49,338 nt of DNA from Bacteroidales bacterium UBA5235 (GCA_002409145.1 DHUL01000060.1:46815-96152), one strand, 5' to 3'; shown: positions 1 to 9,560, counted from the first letter of the stretch. A program made the numbers and translations. Notes: generated by a model not told the origin, from the letters alone.

Positions 1-2085
1 CCGGCGGCAGTTAGCACTGCCACAGGGCTCGGGCCCCTGCTGCTGCTGACGGGCTTTGTCAGCTCGGCATCACAGTTCATACTAATTCGCGAGGCTGCCA
101 TCCTCGGTGGAGGCACGGAAGCAATGACGGGCTTGTTTCTCTGGCTGTGGCTCATCATTGCAGCCGGCGGCGCCGTTACCGGCAGCAGGTCAGTAATCAC
201 CTCCCTGAGGAGGATGGTGTGGACACTGCTTGCCGGCACTGCCCTGGCCCCGGTATGCTTCCTGATGATGAACCAGATCATCCTTAGTCCAGGCCAGACC
301 CCCTCCTTCTTCCAGGCGCTGGTGATACTGGCTGTCAGCGTGGCACCTGTGACATTCATCTCGGCACTCATCTTCGTACGCATCTCCGTATTGAGGAATG
401 CCGGAGGGATTGCAAGGTCAGGAAACAGTTTCGCTGCCGAGACGGTCGGATCAGTGGTAGCCGGTGTTGTAACAACACTGACAGTGACACTAAGGATACC
501 CAACTATCAGCTCTACCTGCTCATCCTTGCCGGCGCCGTCGCATACGCGGCATGGTTCCTGGGCTACTCCGGCAGGATAAAGATTGCTGTACCTGCAGCT
601 ATGACCGTCATAGCCGGTCTGCTTTTCATCTTCCCGCCAGACGCGACAGTAAGAAGCCTCCTTATGCGAGGCGTCAAAGCCGAAAAGAGCACCGACACAC
701 CCTTTGGCAACATCACTACCGGTGTTTATGGCGATGAACGGACCGTTTATTATGACCACAGGCCGGTATTTTTCCCGGGAGATGTGATCTCAGCCGAGGA
801 GAACATTCATTATGCCCTGCTGCAACGCCAGGGTTATAAAAGGGTGCTGCTGGTCTCAGGCGGGCTTAGCAGGCATCTGGCTGAGCTGATGAAATACAGG
901 ATTGAGGAACTGACCTACCTGGAGATGGATCCCGGCCTCATCGCAGCCGAAGGGGCTCATGACACTCTCTGCGGGCAGATGACGGTAAAGGTGGTCAGTG
1001 ATGATCCGGTGGCATACCTGAGAGCTGACGGCGGGACCTATGATGCAATAATCCAGCTTATACCTCCACCTTCTACACTGTCAGTCAACAGATTCTATAC
1101 TGTGGAGTACTTCCGGATGGTCAGGGAACAGCTCTCACCTGACGGCATCTTCATGTGCACTCCGATGCCCTGGTTTAATTATTCACCGGAGAGCTACAGG
1201 AGGGGATTCTCTCCTTTATTTAACGCACTTTCTCATGTCTTCAGCCATGTGACGCTCATTCCTGGCTCGATGCTCTACGCCATAGCCTCCGACACTCCCG
1301 TCAGCCCGGCAGTGGTGCAGCTTGCAGGGCAGCGTGGCACAGAGGCCAGCTACGTCAACGGAGACTACCTGAATGACAGCGAGATAAAGACGAAGACTGA
1401 GCAGATACTGTCAAATGTCGACAGTAAAGCGGGGATGAATACAGCCCTCCGGCCGGTGGCCTCCCTCTTCTCGAACATCCTTTCACTGGAGAGGATGGGA
1501 ATGCAGGGAGGCATTATTGCCTTGCTGGTGTTTCTGATAATACTTCCATTTGCCTTTGTATCAAGAGGCGGGCAGGTCATGTTCGCTTCATCTGCAAGCC
1601 TGGCAGGTTTCGGAATGATAATGATCTTCATCCTGCAGATAACCGCGGGGAACATTTACATTCTAACCGCTGTCATACTGACTCTTCTGATGGCCGGACT
1701 TGCAACAGGAGCTGCACTTGGTGAACGGCTTGCCCTGAAGAGCCTGAAGAGAAGCATCCTTATCCTGACCGGGGTATTCACCCTGACGGGATTACTGGCA
1801 CCGGCCCTTGCAGCATCATCCTCCCGTGCGGTGATGACATACATCTTCATCTCACTGCCGGCAGCGGGAGTGGTCACCGGCGCAATCTACAGGATACTGA
1901 CCTCACGCCCTGATAGCCGTGTCACAGGCAGGGTATACTCAGCAGACCTGGCAGGCTCTGCTCTCGGTTACCTCACCACAGCAACAATCCTTGTTCCAAT
2001 GGCAGGAACAGCAAACGGATGTTTTATTCTGGCACTCTTCATTTTGCTGTCAGGCTTTGTTGCATCTGTAACGATAAAAGAGTAG
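1..2085 (+). CDS. Membrane-bound spermidine synthase-like protein, 5' end outside window
   Basis: The reading frame is open from base 1, so the gene begins upstream; 694 residues are visible. The N-terminal part has several hydrophobic membrane segments and a conserved-looking SQFILIREAAI stretch typical of fused MFS/spermidine-synthase proteins. A cytosolic-looking central part (about residues 235-400 of the visible protein) resembles a spermidine synthase Rossmann domain, with YYDHRPVFFPGD, RVLLVSGG and LEMDPGLI segments. A second block of membrane helices follows to the C-terminus. The family is poorly characterised and does not by itself prove aminopropyl transfer; the VSGG stretch replaces the usual GGGDG-like loop. 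It lies 31 bp before a radical SAM gene on the same strand, probably in one operon. The family call is fairly safe, the substrate unknown. Confidence 0.8.
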   Translation, partial: PAAVSTATGLGPLLLLTGFVSSASQFILIREAAILGGGTEAMTGLFLWLWLIIAAGGAVTGSRSVITSLRRMVWTLLAGTALAPVCFLMMNQIILSPGQTPSFFQALVILAVSVAPVTFISALIFVRISVLRNAGGIARSGNSFAAETVGSVVAGVVTTLTVTLRIPNYQLYLLILAGAVAYAAWFLGYSGRIKIAVPAAMTVIAGLLFIFPPDATVRSLLMRGVKAEKSTDTPFGNITTGVYGDERTVYYDHRPVFFPGDVISAEENIHYALLQRQGYKRVLLVSGGLSRHLAELMKYRIEELTYLEMDPGLIAAEGAHDTLCGQMTVKVVSDDPVAYLRADGGTYDAIIQLIPPPSTLSVNRFYTVEYFRMVREQLSPDGIFMCTPMPWFNYSPESYRRGFSPLFNALSHVFSHVTLIPGSMLYAIASDTPVSPAVVQLAGQRGTEASYVNGDYLNDSEIKTKTEQILSNVDSKAGMNTALRPVASLFSNILSLERMGMQGGIIALLVFLIILPFAFVSRGGQVMFASSASLAGFGMIMIFILQITAGNIYILTAVILTLLMAGLATGAALGERLALKSLKRSILILTGVFTLTGLLAPALAASSSRAVMTYIFISLPAAGVVTGAIYRILTSRPDSRVTGRVYSADLAGSALGYLTTATILVPMAGTANGCFILALFILLSGFVASVTIKE

Positions 2086-2116
2086 ATTTACAACTGCCTA
2101 CAGAATCCATAACATA

Positions 2117-3235
2117 TTGAAGGACAACAGCAATTATATTTCCAGGAGGAGTTTTGCCAGGAGAGGTTCGCTTGCCCTGGCAGCAGGCTTTTTTGCCCCG
2201 TTTCCTGCTGGTGCCATGAGACCTGCCCCCGGAGAGAGGCTGGCTATGTTCCAGGAGACAGGCCCGAAGGGTGTGGTATGCCTGATCTGTCCCAACGAGT
2301 GCACCCTCAAGGATGGAGAACTGAGCGACTGTCACAACCGTATTGCCAGGAAATCAAAGCTCTATACGATGGCTTTCGGTAACCCGTGCGCTGTAAACAC
2401 AGACCCGGTCGAGAAGAAACCTCTGTACCATTTCCTTCCGGGCACCACTGCCTTTTCATTAGCCACGGCCGGGTGCAACCTGGCATGTCTCAACTGCCAG
2501 AACTGGACGATTTCGCAGACATCTCCGGACAAAACCAAAAATATCGACCTGCCACCCGGTGATGTTGTGGCACAGGCTGCCGCCGGAGGAAGCAGGTCTA
2601 TAGCCTATACCTATTCCGAGCCTGTAACCTTCTATGAATATGTATACGAAACATCGAGGCTTGCAAGGGAGAAGGGCATTAAGAACATCATGGTCTCCAA
2701 CGGCTATATCAACAGGGAACCGCTAAAACAGCTCTGCCGCTACATTGACGGCGCCAACATAGATCTTAAATCATTCAGTGACAATACATATCTCAAACTC
2801 ACAGGAAGCAGGCTTCAGCCCGTTCTTGACAGCCTCAAAATCTACCGGGATGAGGGTGTCTGGCTGGAGATCACAAACCTGATTGTACCGGGATGGACCG
2901 ATAAGCCTGATGAGATCAGGCAGATGTGCGACTGGCTGGCTGAGAACGGATTCGCTGACACTCCTCTTCATTTCAGCCGCTTCCAGCCGCAGTACAAGCT
3001 GGAACACCTTCCCCCCACACCTGCCGGCATTCTGACAAAGGCGGCAGAAATAGCCAGGGCTGCAGGAATGAAATACGTCTATATTGGAAATCTCCCCGGT
3101 GCCGGGAGTGATGATACCATTTGTCCTTCCTGCGGCAGGAAAGTGGTGGACAGGAGCGGATTCAGGATAGTGTCTCAGGCACTTTCCGGAGGCAAATGCA
3201 CATGCGGTACAAGGATACCGGGAGTCTGGAGTTAA
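2117..3235 (+). CDS. AmmeMemoRadiSam-type radical SAM enzyme with Tat-like leader
   Basis: This is a 372-residue radical SAM protein of the PflA/AmrS-like group found in AmmeMemoRadiSam systems. The CxxxCxxC cluster motif is C120, C124 and C127 (GCNLACLNCQNW). Extra cysteines lie before it (CLICPNEC and a following C) and at the end (CPSC and CTC), as expected for this family. The TTG start at 2117 is chosen because it adds the twin-arginine motif SRRSF followed by a hydrophobic stretch ending about residue 32. The next ATG (2217) would remove that leader but keep the whole enzyme. The expected partners, Memo and AMMECR1 proteins, are not in the window and may lie upstream. The substrate is unknown. 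ligA follows 32 bp downstream. Confidence 0.85.
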   Translation: MKDNSNYISRRSFARRGSLALAAGFFAPFPAGAMRPAPGERLAMFQETGPKGVVCLICPNECTLKDGELSDCHNRIARKSKLYTMAFGNPCAVNTDPVEKKPLYHFLPGTTAFSLATAGCNLACLNCQNWTISQTSPDKTKNIDLPPGDVVAQAAAGGSRSIAYTYSEPVTFYEYVYETSRLAREKGIKNIMVSNGYINREPLKQLCRYIDGANIDLKSFSDNTYLKLTGSRLQPVLDSLKIYRDEGVWLEITNLIVPGWTDKPDEIRQMCDWLAENGFADTPLHFSRFQPQYKLEHLPPTPAGILTKAAEIARAAGMKYVYIGNLPGAGSDDTICPSCGRKVVDRSGFRIVSQALSGGKCTCGTRIPGVWS

Positions 3236-3267
3236 AATCATCTTTCAAACATCTTCTGATATATCAT

Positions 3268-5274
3268 ATGAAGCTTTCTGACGCGAAACGAAGAGTAGAA
3301 GAACTCAGAAAAACAATTGATGAACATAACCACAGGTATTATGTTCTTAACCTACCTGTTATATCTGATTTCGAATTCGACTTACTGCTTAACGAGCTTC
3401 AGACAATAGAGAAAATGTTCCCGGAGTTGGTAACATCTGACTCTCCCACCATGAGGGTCGGCAGTGACCTCACTGAGGAGTTTGTGCAGGTACAGCACCG
3501 GTGGCCCATGATGTCATTGGGGAACACCTACAGTGAGGAGGAGCTCAGTGAGTTTGGAGAGAGGGTGAAGAGAACCCTGGGTCACGAGCCGGAATATGTA
3601 TGTGAACTGAAGTATGACGGGGTATCAATCAGCCTGACCTATGAGAACGGGGCCCTTGTAAGTGCCGTAACCCGCGGTGACGGCATGGTGGGTGATGATG
3701 TAACTGTCAATGTAAGGACCATTCGCAGTATACCTGTCAGGATCAGTGCCTTCGGCGTACCCTCCTCTTTTGTGATTCGTGGGGAAATATATCTGCCGCT
3801 AAAGGGTTTCAGTGAGATGAATGCTGCCCGCCTGGAAAAGGGAGAAGCGCCTTTTGCCAATCCACGCAATGCGGCTGCCGGTACGCTCAAGCTTCTTGAC
3901 CCGAAGATGGTTGCAGCGCGTCCGCTTGACTGTTTCCTGTACTTTCTCCTTGGAGAGAACCTCCCTGCCGGAAACCATTATGACAACATTATGGCTGCCC
4001 GCTCATGGGGTTTCCGCACTTCTGACGTTATGGAACGTTGCAGCAGCATGGCCGGTGTTATCAGCTTCATAAAGCGGTGGGAGACAAGGCGGAAACAGCT
4101 GCCGTATGACACTGACGGTGTGGTAGTAAAGGTGAACTCGCTTGAAGCGCAGCAGCTCCTGGGTACCACTGCCAAATCTCCCCGTTGGGCCATTGCATAT
4201 AAGTATGCCGCAGAGCAGGCAGTCACAGAGCTGCTTTCGGTCGATTTCCAGGTGGGAAGAACCGGCAACATTACTCCGGTTGCCAATCTTCGTCCCGTGC
4301 AGCTTGCAGGGACAACCGTCAGGCGCGCCTCGCTGCATAACAGCGATCAGATTGAGCTCCTGGGGCTGCATTTTGGCGACAGTGTGATAATTGAGAAGGG
4401 TGGTGAGATTATTCCCAAGATTGTCGGAGTTGATGCCGGACGGCGTTCAGGTGATGCTGCTGCGGTCAGATTCCCTGAGAAATGCCCTGAATGTTCAACA
4501 CCGCTTGTGCGTAACGAGGGTGAAGTCAATCATTACTGCCCCAACTACCTTCACTGCCCGCCGCAGATCACCAGGCGGATCATTCATTTTGTCTCACGTA
4601 AGGCAATGGATATCGAGGGTCTCGGAGAGGAGACAGTCGAACTGCTATGGTCAAATGGTCTTGTACGCAATGTTGCCGACCTGTATGATCTTAAACATGA
4701 GCAGCTTGCATCACTTGACAGGATGGGTGACAAATCAGCATCCAACATACTTGCCTCACTTACAGCATCACTCTCTGCCCCATGGAACAGGAAGTTGTTT
4801 GCACTTGGGATCAGGCACGTCGGGGAAACTGTGGCAAAGACACTTGCCGGGTCATTCCCTGACATAGAGAGGCTTATGGGTGCAACGGAAGAGGAACTGC
4901 TTGCACTCCCCGATATAGGTCCGCGCATCAGCGCCAGCGTACGTGAGTATTTCTCCGATGAAGATAACAAAGAAATATTAAAGCGGCTGAAGGCAGCAGG
5001 AATGACATTCGAGGGAACTGTTCAAACCGGTGCATCCGCCGGTCCGCTGGCCGGCAGGACAGTGGTGGTCAGCGGCACCTTTGAGCTGTATACCCGTGAG
5101 GGCATTAAGGCAGCCATAGAAGCTGCAGGAGGCAAAACAGCAGGGTCAGTCTCCGGAAACACCTCATTCATTGTAGCCGGAAGCGACATGGGACCTGCAA
5201 AAAGGGCAAAGGCAGCATCGCTGGGCATTCCTGTGATAACCGAAGAGGAGTTTGTCAAAATGATTAAAGAATAA
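3268..5274 (+). CDS. ligA: NAD-dependent DNA ligase
   Basis: LigA seals nicks in duplex DNA using NAD+ during replication and repair. The 668-residue length is normal. The adenylation motif KYDG places the AMP-carrying lysine at K115. A nucleotidyltransferase domain and OB fold follow, then a Cys4 zinc finger (CPEC ... CPNYLHC), helix-hairpin-helix repeats (LPDIGPRI among them) and a C-terminal BRCT domain of about 75 residues (GRTVVVSGTFE). The frame is open 49 codons further upstream, overlapping the radical SAM gene, but the ATG at 3268 gives the family's usual N-terminus (MKLSDAKRRVEELR), so it is preferred. No Shine-Dalgarno sequence is visible, as is normal in this phylum. Confidence 0.98.
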   Translation: MKLSDAKRRVEELRKTIDEHNHRYYVLNLPVISDFEFDLLLNELQTIEKMFPELVTSDSPTMRVGSDLTEEFVQVQHRWPMMSLGNTYSEEELSEFGERVKRTLGHEPEYVCELKYDGVSISLTYENGALVSAVTRGDGMVGDDVTVNVRTIRSIPVRISAFGVPSSFVIRGEIYLPLKGFSEMNAARLEKGEAPFANPRNAAAGTLKLLDPKMVAARPLDCFLYFLLGENLPAGNHYDNIMAARSWGFRTSDVMERCSSMAGVISFIKRWETRRKQLPYDTDGVVVKVNSLEAQQLLGTTAKSPRWAIAYKYAAEQAVTELLSVDFQVGRTGNITPVANLRPVQLAGTTVRRASLHNSDQIELLGLHFGDSVIIEKGGEIIPKIVGVDAGRRSGDAAAVRFPEKCPECSTPLVRNEGEVNHYCPNYLHCPPQITRRIIHFVSRKAMDIEGLGEETVELLWSNGLVRNVADLYDLKHEQLASLDRMGDKSASNILASLTASLSAPWNRKLFALGIRHVGETVAKTLAGSFPDIERLMGATEEELLALPDIGPRISASVREYFSDEDNKEILKRLKAAGMTFEGTVQTGASAGPLAGRTVVVSGTFELYTREGIKAAIEAAGGKTAGSVSGNTSFIVAGSDMGPAKRAKAASLGIPVITEEEFVKMIKE

Positions 5275-5323
5275 TGCACAGGGTAATCCTCATAAGCCAA
5301 AAAAAATATAGGTTTGCATTCTT

Positions 5324-5890
5324 ATGGGACTCATTGTCAATTTAAGGTTAAAAGCCGGCAGGATGATGCTTCACAGGCGCCTTGCGGCACTGAGAAGGAT
5401 GAAGCAGGATTTCAGCCTTGAAAGAATCAGGAAGATAGGGATACTTTGGGATGCCTCCTTCGAGAATGATTTTCAGTATCTTGCCGCCCTTAACAGGCAG
5501 TTTTCAGAGACCGGAAAGAGTGTTGAGGTGATCGCATGGATCCCCGGCAAAAGTGTTCCCGACAGGCTTACCGGTCTGTCATACATAAAATTCCTGAGGA
5601 AGAATGATCTTAACTGGGCTTTTTTCCCGGTATCAGATGACGCAAAGAAGTTTCTTGAGACTAAGTATGACCTGCTGATTGATATCAATCCGTCCTCACT
5701 CTTTCAGCTAAGCGCACTTGCCGCTCTTTCAGCGGCGCCCATGAAGGTGGGTCCGGATATTACCGATGAGCCTGAGAATGCACCATATGACCTGATGATC
5801 AGGGCTCCGAAGCCCTTCAGCATTGCATTTTTCATAGATCAGGCCATGCATTACCTGTCTCTTATCGGAAGCCCGGAGTCACGGGCATAA
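5324..5890 (+). CDS. DUF6913 family protein
   Basis: This 188-residue soluble protein resembles the DUF6913 family, which in Bacteroidota commonly sits just after ligA and before dapA. It starts 49 bp after ligA; here no dapA follows and the next gene is the convergent secA. The middle reads like an alternating beta-alpha fold (IRKIGILWDAS, KSVEVIAWIPG, YDLLIDINPSS). No catalytic motif or signal peptide is visible; the N-terminus is basic. Function unknown. The family assignment rests on recognition of sequence and neighbourhood. Confidence 0.75.
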   Translation: MGLIVNLRLKAGRMMLHRRLAALRRMKQDFSLERIRKIGILWDASFENDFQYLAALNRQFSETGKSVEVIAWIPGKSVPDRLTGLSYIKFLRKNDLNWAFFPVSDDAKKFLETKYDLLIDINPSSLFQLSALAALSAAPMKVGPDITDEPENAPYDLMIRAPKPFSIAFFIDQAMHYLSLIGSPESRA

Positions 5891-5928
5891 TCAGCTGTAC
5901 AGACGAGGCGTGGCAGGCCTGTTCGACT

Positions 5929-6035
5929 GCAGAGTCAGCAAGACCAGACTGGTTATGACAGAGCTATGCACCGGCAGAGTCAGCAAGACCAGACTGGGTA
6001 AGGCGGAGCTATGCACCTGCAGAGTCAGCAAGACC
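5929..6035. repeat. 45-bp tandem repeat overlapping the 3' end of secA
   Basis: Two full 45-bp units (5929-5973 and 5974-6018) and a 17-bp partial third (6019-6035) stand head to tail. Each full unit begins with gcagagtcagcaagaccaga and ends near gagctatgcacc. On the minus strand the third unit and part of the second encode the last residues of SecA and its TAG stop (6009-6011); the first unit repeats the same tail, including a second copy of the stop triplet. The array therefore duplicates the SecA C-terminal coding end beyond the real stop. Confidence 0.9.
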
Positions 6036-9000
6036 CTGTCCGTGGCAGTGCTTGTATTTCTTTCCGCTGCCGCACGGGCACGGGTCATTTCTGCCTACTT
6101 TCTTCTCAACGCGTACAGGGGCCATCTGTTTCTGCCTTTGTTCCGGAGAGCCACCTCCTCCGCTGCGGTAGCTGTCATAATCACTCTTCTGGGTCCTCAG
6201 TCTGCTCATGTCAGCCTGCCTGCGGCGCTGCGCCTCACGCACATTGTCTGTCGAAGCGGCAGCGGGAATGGTGCCCTTCATCAGCAGACTGATCACATCA
6301 TGGTTCACCTTGGTGATCATTGTTTTGAAGAGCTCAAACGACTCAAACTTATAGATAAGCAGCGGGTCCTTCTGCTCATAGGTGGCATTCTGTACTGACT
6401 GTTTGAGGTCATCCATCTCCCTGAGGTGTTCACGCCATGCGTCGTCAATAGTGGCAAGTACGGAGGTTTTCTCGAATGAACGAAGCAGTTCCCTGCCCTG
6501 GCTCTCCACAGCAGCCTTAAGATTGGTGATTACATTATACGTGCGGGCCCCGTCAGTGATAGGTACAACCACGTTCTCATAGGTGGCTGACATCCTCTCA
6601 TAGACATCCTTAAGCACAGGAAAGGCGGTCGCTGAGATGATCTCACTCTTGCGACGATAGGCCTCAAGCACCTTGTCATAGACAGCCTCGACGACTTCAT
6701 TGCTGCTGTTCTTGTTGAAGTCAGCCTTCGCCACCGGGGAGTCAAGGGAAAGGGATCTGATGAGGGCAAACTGAAACTCCTCAAAATCAGACATATCCTT
6801 ATACGTATTGACAATGTTCTCAGTCACATCATACATCATGTTTGCAATGTCAACACTGAGCCTCTCACCGAGGAGTGCGTGGCGGCGTTTGCTATAGATG
6901 ACTTCCCTCTGTGAGTTCATCACGTCGTCATATTCAAGCAGTCTCTTCCTGATGCCGAAGTTGTTCTCCTCGACCTTTTTCTGAGCCCTCTCTATCGACT
7001 TGGTGATCATGGGGTGCTGAATCATCTCTCCATCCTTGAGACCCAGCTTGTCCATGATGCCTGATATCCTCTCCGAACCGAAGAGGCGCATCAGATCATC
7101 CTCGAGGGAGACGAAGAACTGTGAGGATCCGGGGTCACCCTGACGGCCTGCGCGGCCCCTCAGCTGACGGTCAACGCGCCGTGATTCATGCCTTTCGGTG
7201 CCGATGATTGCAAGTCCGCCTGCTTTCTTCACCTCCGGGGTGAGCTTAATGTCGGTACCGCGTCCTGCCATGTTGGTGGCGATGGTTATGGTACCGGTCT
7301 TACCTGCTTCTGCAACTATCTCTGCCTCACGCTGGTGCAGTTTGGCATTCAGTACGTTGTGCTTCAATCCCTTCATCTTGAGCATCCGGCTGAGCAGCTC
7401 GGAGATTTCCACGGATGTGGTACCGACCAGTACAGGCCTGCCAGCCTTGTTCAATTGCACAATCTCGTCAATTACCGCATTGTATTTTTCACGCTTGGTC
7501 TTGTAGACCAGGTCCTCATTGTCATTCCTTATCACTGCCACGTTGGTGGGGATGACCACCACGTCAAGCTTATAGATGTTCCAGAACTCACCTGCTTCGG
7601 TAATGGCAGTTCCGGTCATTCCAGCCAGCTTGTGGTACATCCTGAAGTAGTTCTGCAGGGTAATGGTGGCATAGGTCTGTGTGGAGGCCTCCACCTTTAC
7701 GTTTTCCTTCGCTTCAATAGCCTGATGGAGTCCGTCTGAATAACGGCGTCCCTCAAGGATACGTCCCGTCTGCTCATCGACGATTTTGACCTTGTTATCC
7801 ATGACCACGTATTCCACATCCTTCTCAAAGAGGGTGTAAGCCTTCATCAGCTGGGTCATGGTATGGACTCTCTCTGACTTTACTGCAAAGTCCTGCAGGA
7901 GCTCATCCTTGGCCTTCCTCCTCTCATTCTCGTCCCTGACTGACTTTTCAATGTCAGCTATCTTGCTTCCGACGTCAGGAAGGACGAAGAAGCTGGAGTC
8001 TTCGACGGATGTTGAAATCAGGTCATGCCCCTTTTCAGTCAGTTCGATGGAGTTTGCCTTTTCATCGATGACGAAAAAGAGCTCTTCTGTGACTTTCGGC
8101 ATCTCCTTGGAGTTGTTCTGCATGTAGAAGTTCTCTGTTTTCTGGAGCAGAGTTCTAACTCCTTCCTCGCTAAGGTATTTAATCAATGCACTGTTCTTGG
8201 GGAGGCCCTTATAGGCCCTGAGCAGGAGCATGCCACCTTTTTCATTGTCGCCATCGGAGATAAGCCTCTTGGAGTCGGCAAGCAGTTGTGTCACGAGCTT
8301 GCGCTGGGCGCTTACGAGCTTCTCCACCTTGAACTTGTACTCGTCGAACTGGGCAGTATCGCTTTTGGCAGTGGGTCCGGAGATAATGAGTGGCGTTCTC
8401 GCATCATCGATAAGGACGGAGTCGACCTCGTCAACTATAGCGTAGTGGTGTTTCCTCTGGACCAGGTCCTCGGGGTTGATAGCCATGTTGTCACGCAGGT
8501 AGTCGAAACCGAATTCGTTATTGGTTCCGAAGGTGATGTCTGAGTTATATGCTTTGCGTCGTGCGTGCGAGTTGGGTTCATGCTTGTCAATACAGTCTAC
8601 TGACAGTCCGTGGAATTCATAAAGGGGTCCCATCCATTCGGAGTCACGTTTCGAGAGGTAGTCGTTCACTGTGACTATATGGACACCCTTTCCTGCCAGG
8701 GCGTTAAGAAAGACGGGCAGTGTGGCAACGAGGGTTTTACCCTCACCGGTAGCCATCTCAGCGATTTTACCCTTATGGAGAGCCACGCCTCCGATGAGCT
8801 GGACATCATAGTGGACCATATCCCATACTATCTCATTACCACCTGCCATCCAGCGGTTCTTCCAGTACGCCTTCTCCCCCTCCACGGTTATTGAAGGGCG
8901 TGTGGCTGCAAGGTTGCGGTCCCAGTCCCGGGCGGTTACCTCAAGCACATCATTCTCTTTGAAGCGGCGCGCCGTCTCCTTGACTATGGCAAATGCCACA

Positions 9001-9329
9001 GGGAGGATTTCATCGAGTTTGTTTTCAATCTTTTCGAGTACTTCCCTGGCCAGTTTGTCAACCTGGTTGTAGAGGTCTTCCTTGCGGTTGACGTCTTCTT
9101 CGTTTTCTGCCCTGGTCCGCAGGTCCGCAATTTCCTTCTCCTCTCCCGAGATGTGGTCACGTATTTCCTGTCTCAGTGTTGCCGTTCTGTCACGGAGAGC
9201 GTCATTTGACAGGGATAAGAGCAGTGCGCTCTCCTTCTGTATCTTTTCAACAAACGGATTGATTTCCTTGAGGTCGCGTACCTCCTTGTTGCCAAGGAAC
9301 ACGGAGAGAACTTTGTTAATGATGCTCAT
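6009..9329 (-). CDS. secA: Preprotein translocase ATPase SecA
   Basis: SecA is the ATPase that drives proteins through SecYEG. At 1106 residues it is longer than the E. coli protein (901), as is usual for Bacteroidota, with insertions in the N-terminal half. Walker A is MATGEGKT with K198; the DEAD-type Walker B is DEVDSVLID. Further helicase signatures are NMAGRGTDI and GRAGRQGDPG. The C-terminus carries the Cys3His zinc-binding tail (DPCPCGSGKKYKHCHG) that binds SecB or ribosomes in known SecA proteins, followed by eight residues coded by a tandem repeat. A TATTTTTG promoter element lies 24 bp before the ATG. The gene is convergent with the DUF6913 gene. Confidence 0.98.
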   Translation of the reverse strand: MSIINKVLSVFLGNKEVRDLKEINPFVEKIQKESALLLSLSNDALRDRTATLRQEIRDHISGEEKEIADLRTRAENEEDVNRKEDLYNQVDKLAREVLEKIENKLDEILPVAFAIVKETARRFKENDVLEVTARDWDRNLAATRPSITVEGEKAYWKNRWMAGGNEIVWDMVHYDVQLIGGVALHKGKIAEMATGEGKTLVATLPVFLNALAGKGVHIVTVNDYLSKRDSEWMGPLYEFHGLSVDCIDKHEPNSHARRKAYNSDITFGTNNEFGFDYLRDNMAINPEDLVQRKHHYAIVDEVDSVLIDDARTPLIISGPTAKSDTAQFDEYKFKVEKLVSAQRKLVTQLLADSKRLISDGDNEKGGMLLLRAYKGLPKNSALIKYLSEEGVRTLLQKTENFYMQNNSKEMPKVTEELFFVIDEKANSIELTEKGHDLISTSVEDSSFFVLPDVGSKIADIEKSVRDENERRKAKDELLQDFAVKSERVHTMTQLMKAYTLFEKDVEYVVMDNKVKIVDEQTGRILEGRRYSDGLHQAIEAKENVKVEASTQTYATITLQNYFRMYHKLAGMTGTAITEAGEFWNIYKLDVVVIPTNVAVIRNDNEDLVYKTKREKYNAVIDEIVQLNKAGRPVLVGTTSVEISELLSRMLKMKGLKHNVLNAKLHQREAEIVAEAGKTGTITIATNMAGRGTDIKLTPEVKKAGGLAIIGTERHESRRVDRQLRGRAGRQGDPGSSQFFVSLEDDLMRLFGSERISGIMDKLGLKDGEMIQHPMITKSIERAQKKVEENNFGIRKRLLEYDDVMNSQREVIYSKRRHALLGERLSVDIANMMYDVTENIVNTYKDMSDFEEFQFALIRSLSLDSPVAKADFNKNSSNEVVEAVYDKVLEAYRRKSEIISATAFPVLKDVYERMSATYENVVVPITDGARTYNVITNLKAAVESQGRELLRSFEKTSVLATIDDAWREHLREMDDLKQSVQNATYEQKDPLLIYKFESFELFKTMITKVNHDVISLLMKGTIPAAASTDNVREAQRRRQADMSRLRTQKSDYDSYRSGGGGSPEQRQKQMAPVRVEKKVGRNDPCPCGSGKKYKHCHGQGLADSAGA

Positions 9330-9352
9330 TTACTTCATTTTTAAAACAATCG

Positions 9353-9360
9353 CAAAAATA
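9353..9360 (-). promoter_or_regulatory. Probable secA -7 promoter element
   Basis: On the minus strand this reads TATTTTTG, an exact match to the Bacteroidota -7 consensus TAnnTTTG, 23 bp upstream of the secA ATG. No clear -33 TTTG was found at the usual distance. Confidence 0.6.
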
Positions 9361-9398
9361 ATATATTTTATGGTTCATCGGGGAAGAAAGGCAGGTTA

Positions 9399-9426
9399 GG
9401 CAATAGGCAACGGGCAATAGGCAGTA
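9399..9426. repeat. Heptanucleotide repeat array (GGCAATA-like, 4 units)
   Basis: Four direct 7-bp units, GGCAATA, GGCAACG, GGCAATA and GGCAGTA, lie in the space between secA and the ferritin gene. Similar heptad arrays occur near 22.9 kb and 44.2 kb. Confidence 0.8.
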
Positions 9427-9507
9427 GTGAAATTATTGCAGAAGATTGTCACACGCTGGATATTGCTCGTAGAGCAAAAAAAATTGTAAAAGGCAGGGGC
9501 ACATCAC

Positions 9508-9537
9508 AAAAAAACCGGAGGCGGGCCCCGGTTTTTG
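9508..9537 (-). terminator. Rho-independent terminator of the ferritin gene
   Basis: Read on the minus strand this is AAAAACCGG, a 9-base loop region rich in G and C, then CCGG followed by seven T residues. It lies 24 bp after the ferritin stop codon and fits an intrinsic terminator. Confidence 0.8.
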
Positions 9538-9560
9538 CTGTATCTGGTGTCAGCGGTTTA

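Noticed and set aside
1..2085. True spermidine synthase (speE)
   Set aside because: The enzyme-like domain is flanked by membrane helices and its glycine-rich loop deviates; polyamines are more likely made by the carboxynorspermidine enzymes at 44-47 kb.
3121..3267. Upstream extension of ligA
   Set aside because: It overlaps the end of the radical SAM gene and adds residues not typical of LigA; ATG 3268 gives the standard N-terminus.
5891..6088. 65-codon minus-strand frame with 15-residue repeats
   Set aside because: It is an out-of-frame reading of the 45-bp repeat and the end of secA; the secA frame explains the sequence.
7188..7739. 183-codon plus-strand frame inside secA
   Set aside because: Antisense to highly conserved SecA motor-domain codons and with no recognisable protein features.
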